Assembly (NCBI RefSeq): GCF_038039215.1
Contig: NZ_JBBPCL010000001.1
Location: 1,178,001 to 1,242,000, forward strand
Origin: Pseudonocardia sp. T1-2H
GTDB lineage: Bacteria > Actinomycetota > Actinomycetes > Mycobacteriales > Pseudonocardiaceae
Direction: 5' to 3'
Length of the DNA: 64,000 nt
Under the pieces are notes generated by a model. It had not been told where the DNA came from and did not search any database. It saw nothing but the letters and a program-made list of their open reading frames with translations. Made by a program: the position numbers and the translations under genes. Below, in pieces: positions 61,650-64,000 of the stretch. Position 1 is the stretch's first letter, and each line of letters begins with the position of its first letter.

Positions 61650-61895
61650 ACCCCTTCCTTCCGCGCCTCCCGCCCCACAGCGACCATCGGTGCGGTCATT
61701 CCCCGCCTTCTGGTCACGGCTTCCTCCGTGAACCGCCCTGACCCCGGGGCCGACGACGCTAGGACGTGGCGGACTCCGCGGAATCCCCGAAACCCGTAGT
61801 CCACGAGTCCGAGCGGGAGTCGATTCCAGACGGCGGCGGGCCGATCTGTTCGGGGTTCCCGGGTCCGACGCCGACGCTCATAGGCGGGCGCCGGG
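61650..61895. promoter_or_regulatory. Intergenic region between the LuxR-family gene and the P450 operon
   Basis: 246 bp on the minus strand between the regulator's stop (61896) and the ferredoxin start. It must hold the P450 operon promoter unless the operon is read through from the regulator. No clear -10/-35 or long inverted repeat stands out by eye. Confidence 0.35.
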
Positions 61896-64000
61896 TCAGC
61901 GGCGTCCGTCGAGGAGCGGACGTTCGGAGGCGGGGATCGCGTGGAGTAGGCCGACTCCCTCGTGGATGACGCGGTGGGCGAGCTGCGTGCGGGAGGTCAC
62001 CCCGAGCTTCCGGAACACCTTGCGCAGGTGGTACTCGACGGTGCTCGGGCTGACGAACAGCTGGGCGGCGATCTCCCGGTTCCCTTCTCCACGGCTCACC
62101 AGGCAGGCTATGTGTGCCTCCTGGGGAGTGAGCTCCTCGGCCGTTCCCACCTCTCGCTTCCGAGTGCGCTCACCCGTGGCCCGCAGCTCCACGCGCGCCC
62201 GCTCGGCGAAGCAGGGCAGGCCCATGCCGTCGAACATGTCGAGGGCTACGCGCAGCTGATCGCGTGCCTCCCGCCGCCGGCGCTGGCGGCGCAACCACTC
62301 GCCGTAGACGAGGTGCGCGCGGGCCAGCTGAGGAGCGGCCCGGGTCCGGCCGAGCAGGTGCAGCGCGTCCTCGTATCCCTGCCGGGCATCTGTCGGGGTG
62401 GCCAGCAGCGCCCGGGAGCGGGCGAGCAGGCCCAGGGCCAGCGGAGTGCCGGTCGCGCTCGCGCGGTCCGCCAGACGTCGGATCGCGAGTTCTGCCAGGT
62501 CCCGCCGACCGGCACGGACGGCGGCCTCCACCAGGTCGGGCAGTGCCTGGGTCCCGACGAGCGGGGTGTCGTCGGTGTACGCCGGATGCAGGCAGCCCAC
62601 GGCGAGGCCGTAGTTGCCGAGGCTGATCTCCAGCACGCCGAGGAAGTACGCCGCCATGGCCATCTCACCGGCGGCGCCCCGGCCCGGGGCCTCCCGTGCC
62701 ACCGCCGCTGCGGTCGCCCGCGCCTCGGCCTCGCGGCCGCTCAGGCCGAGGGTGAGCAGCGTGTGGGCGCCCGTGGGCGGGACGACACCGGGATTGCCGG
62801 TCACCTCCGCCAGTTCGTGCGCCTCGGACTCGGCCGCCCGCGCCGCGGCCAGCCGGCCGGCCGGCCCGTCGACGTAGGCGCTTCGGAAGGCGAGTGCACC
62901 GGCCAGCCTGGCCAGCGCGCCGCTCTCGCGGGCACGGTCGATCCAGTCAGCTGTCAGCTGCTCCGTCGAGGCATCATCCAGCAGATCGGCCGCCGAGACA
63001 GCGGCCAGTTCCAGTTTTTGGAGTGTGACGTCGGGGTCGACCTTCTCCGCGAGGAAGGCCTGCACCGTGCGACGCAACACCGGCACGGCCGCCGCATAGT
63101 CACCGGTCACCCGCGCGGTGCAGCCCTCGAGCAGCAGATCGGCGGCCGAGTCCGGGGAGTCGCCCGTGGGTGGCAGATTCCGCGCCGTCCACGCGATCTC
63201 GTGCAGGAGCGGGGCGCTGGGCGCCGAGCCGGCGAACACCGCGGCCTCCAGCGCGGAGAGCAGCGCGTCCCTCGCGGCGCGCGGGTCGAGCGGCCGCAGT
63301 CGCCGTGCAGCGCAGACCAGGGCGGAGGTGGCCTCGGCCACCTGCCCGCGGTGGAACCGGATCCTGCCCTCCAGCAGGGTGGCCTGCGCGGTCGACAGCG
63401 GATCGCGCAGGCCCGTGGCGGCCTCGGCCAGCAGGGCCTCGGCCCGGTTGACCGCCCCGGCGAGCAGGTGGGCCTGCGCTGCCGACAGCCGGCGCTCGGC
63501 CCGCCGCTCCTCGTCGGGGGTCAGCAACGCCGTGCGTTCGAGGAGCGCGGCCGCGGCGGCGTAGCCGCCGCGGCTCCGGCCCTGGTCCGCTGCCGCCTCC
63601 AGCCGGGCGGCGACCCCTTCGTCAGGCGCGGCGGTGGCCGCGGCGAGATGCCAGGCCCAGGGAACTGCGTCGAGCTGCGGATCGCACGCCGCCGCGAGGG
63701 CCCGGTGGGCCGCTCGCTGCTCGTCCGGGGCCGCGGCGTGGTAGACCGCCGAGCGGACGAGCGGGTGGGCGAACCGCACCTCCGGCCAGAAGCCCACCAT
63801 TCCCGCCGCCTCCGCGGCCACCACCGCGGACTCCGGGATGCCCAGCGCGGCGGCCGCCTGCCACAGCCGATCGCCCCGGCCCGGCTGCTCCGCCGCCGCC
63901 AGCAACAGCAGCGTCTGCGTGTTCGTGGGAAGGTCCCGCACGCGCCGCACGAACAGGTCTTCGAGCTGGTGACCGACGGGCAGCGGCTCGGGCAGCGGCA
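61896..64000 (-). CDS. LuxR-family (LAL-type) transcriptional regulator, N-terminus cut
   Basis: Open to the window edge, so at least 700 aa with the N-terminus beyond 64000. Visible from PLPEPLPVGHQLEDLFVRRV through a long alpha-helical TPR-like region (AAALLERTALLTPDEERRAE, ARRLRPLDPRAARDALLSAL, LLARSRALLATPTDARQGYE). The C-terminal LuxR HTH (about the last 75 residues) has EELTPQEAHIACLVSRGEGN then REIAAQLFVSPSTVEYHLRK and KLGVTSRTQLAHRVI. The layout is that of large ATP-dependent LAL/MalT-like regulators, but the AAA P-loop would be in the missing part. It reads toward the P450 operon and is its best candidate activator. Confidence 0.9.
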   Translation of the reverse strand, partial: PLPEPLPVGHQLEDLFVRRVRDLPTNTQTLLLLAAAEQPGRGDRLWQAAAALGIPESAVVAAEAAGMVGFWPEVRFAHPLVRSAVYHAAAPDEQRAAHRALAAACDPQLDAVPWAWHLAAATAAPDEGVAARLEAAADQGRSRGGYAAAAALLERTALLTPDEERRAERRLSAAQAHLLAGAVNRAEALLAEAATGLRDPLSTAQATLLEGRIRFHRGQVAEATSALVCAARRLRPLDPRAARDALLSALEAAVFAGSAPSAPLLHEIAWTARNLPPTGDSPDSAADLLLEGCTARVTGDYAAAVPVLRRTVQAFLAEKVDPDVTLQKLELAAVSAADLLDDASTEQLTADWIDRARESGALARLAGALAFRSAYVDGPAGRLAAARAAESEAHELAEVTGNPGVVPPTGAHTLLTLGLSGREAEARATAAAVAREAPGRGAAGEMAMAAYFLGVLEISLGNYGLAVGCLHPAYTDDTPLVGTQALPDLVEAAVRAGRRDLAELAIRRLADRASATGTPLALGLLARSRALLATPTDARQGYEDALHLLGRTRAAPQLARAHLVYGEWLRRQRRRREARDQLRVALDMFDGMGLPCFAERARVELRATGERTRKREVGTAEELTPQEAHIACLVSRGEGNREIAAQLFVSPSTVEYHLRKVFRKLGVTSRTQLAHRVIHEGVGLLHAIPASERPLLDGRR

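Overview
The window is high-GC actinobacterial DNA. GTG starts, 4-bp ATGA/GTGA stop-start overlaps, an FrdABCD-type fumarate reductase, a CbiNQO cobalt transporter, a mycofactocin-coupled SDR, LLM-class (F420-type) oxidoreductases and a GT39/GT2-GtrA/two-component neighbourhood all point to a Pseudonocardia-like actinomycete. The genus is an inference from gene content, not a measurement.

Layout. 1-1.9 kb: end of a cobalt ECF transporter operon (cbiNQO). 2.7-6.3 kb: five-gene fumarate reductase operon (minus strand) headed by an undescribed 77-aa Cys-rich protein. 6.5-7.3 kb: GAF-ANTAR regulator whose C-terminus reads antisense through an acetyl-CoA-synthetase fragment. 7.6-9.7 kb: small glycan-type cluster (methyltransferase, hexapeptide acyltransferase, frameshifted glycosyltransferase). 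9.7-11.0 kb: largely non-coding, with a decayed tyrosine integrase, a 32-bp perfect palindrome and a 37-bp copy of the 3' end of tRNA-Lys.

11.06-39.12 kb: an island bounded by two direct 37-bp copies of the tRNA-Lys 3' end; the right copy lies inside the intact tRNA-Lys and has a second decayed integrase beside it. The cargo is a PadR-controlled ABC exporter plus a large catabolic region. That region holds (i) an MFS / amidohydrolase / FAD-monooxygenase / hydrolase / LLM operon, (ii) a divergent LLM / mycofactocin-SDR / aldehyde dehydrogenase operon ended by a dead IS4-like element, (iii) an FMO-MFS operon, (iv) a LysR regulator, and (v) a seven-gene operon starting with an extradiol dioxygenase (MhpB type) and continuing with an MhpC-like hydrolase, aldehyde dehydrogenase, carnitine-dehydrogenase-like 3HCDH, feruloyl-CoA-synthetase-like ligase, MaoC and PaaI-type thioesterase. 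Three of these promoters share one operator/promoter motif (20.52, 29.10 and 30.11 kb), which ties operons (i), (iii) and (v) into one probable LysR regulon for an aromatic, perhaps phenylpropanoid-like, substrate.

39.1-52 kb is core-like chromosome: tRNA-Lys, tRNA-His, oligoribonuclease, HerA-like ATPase, paired PH-domain membrane proteins, HAD phosphatase, an acyl-CoA ligase / Suc_Fer / acyl-CoA dehydrogenase run with an iron-box-like site, and membrane glycosyltransferases. 52-55 kb is a rearranged pocket (remnant of a second GT39 gene, broken thioesterase, TetR, GNAT, PPOX protein). 55.3-57.5 kb is a sensor kinase / response regulator pair. 57.7-61.6 kb is a self-contained cytochrome P450 operon (3Fe-4S ferredoxin, ferredoxin reductase, P450, Zn-alcohol dehydrogenase) beside a large LuxR-family (LAL-type) regulator cut by the window end.

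Caution: at least four otherwise intact genes carry single-base frameshifts (9.2, 14.9, 31.4 and 52.7 kb). They may be real decay or assembly errors.
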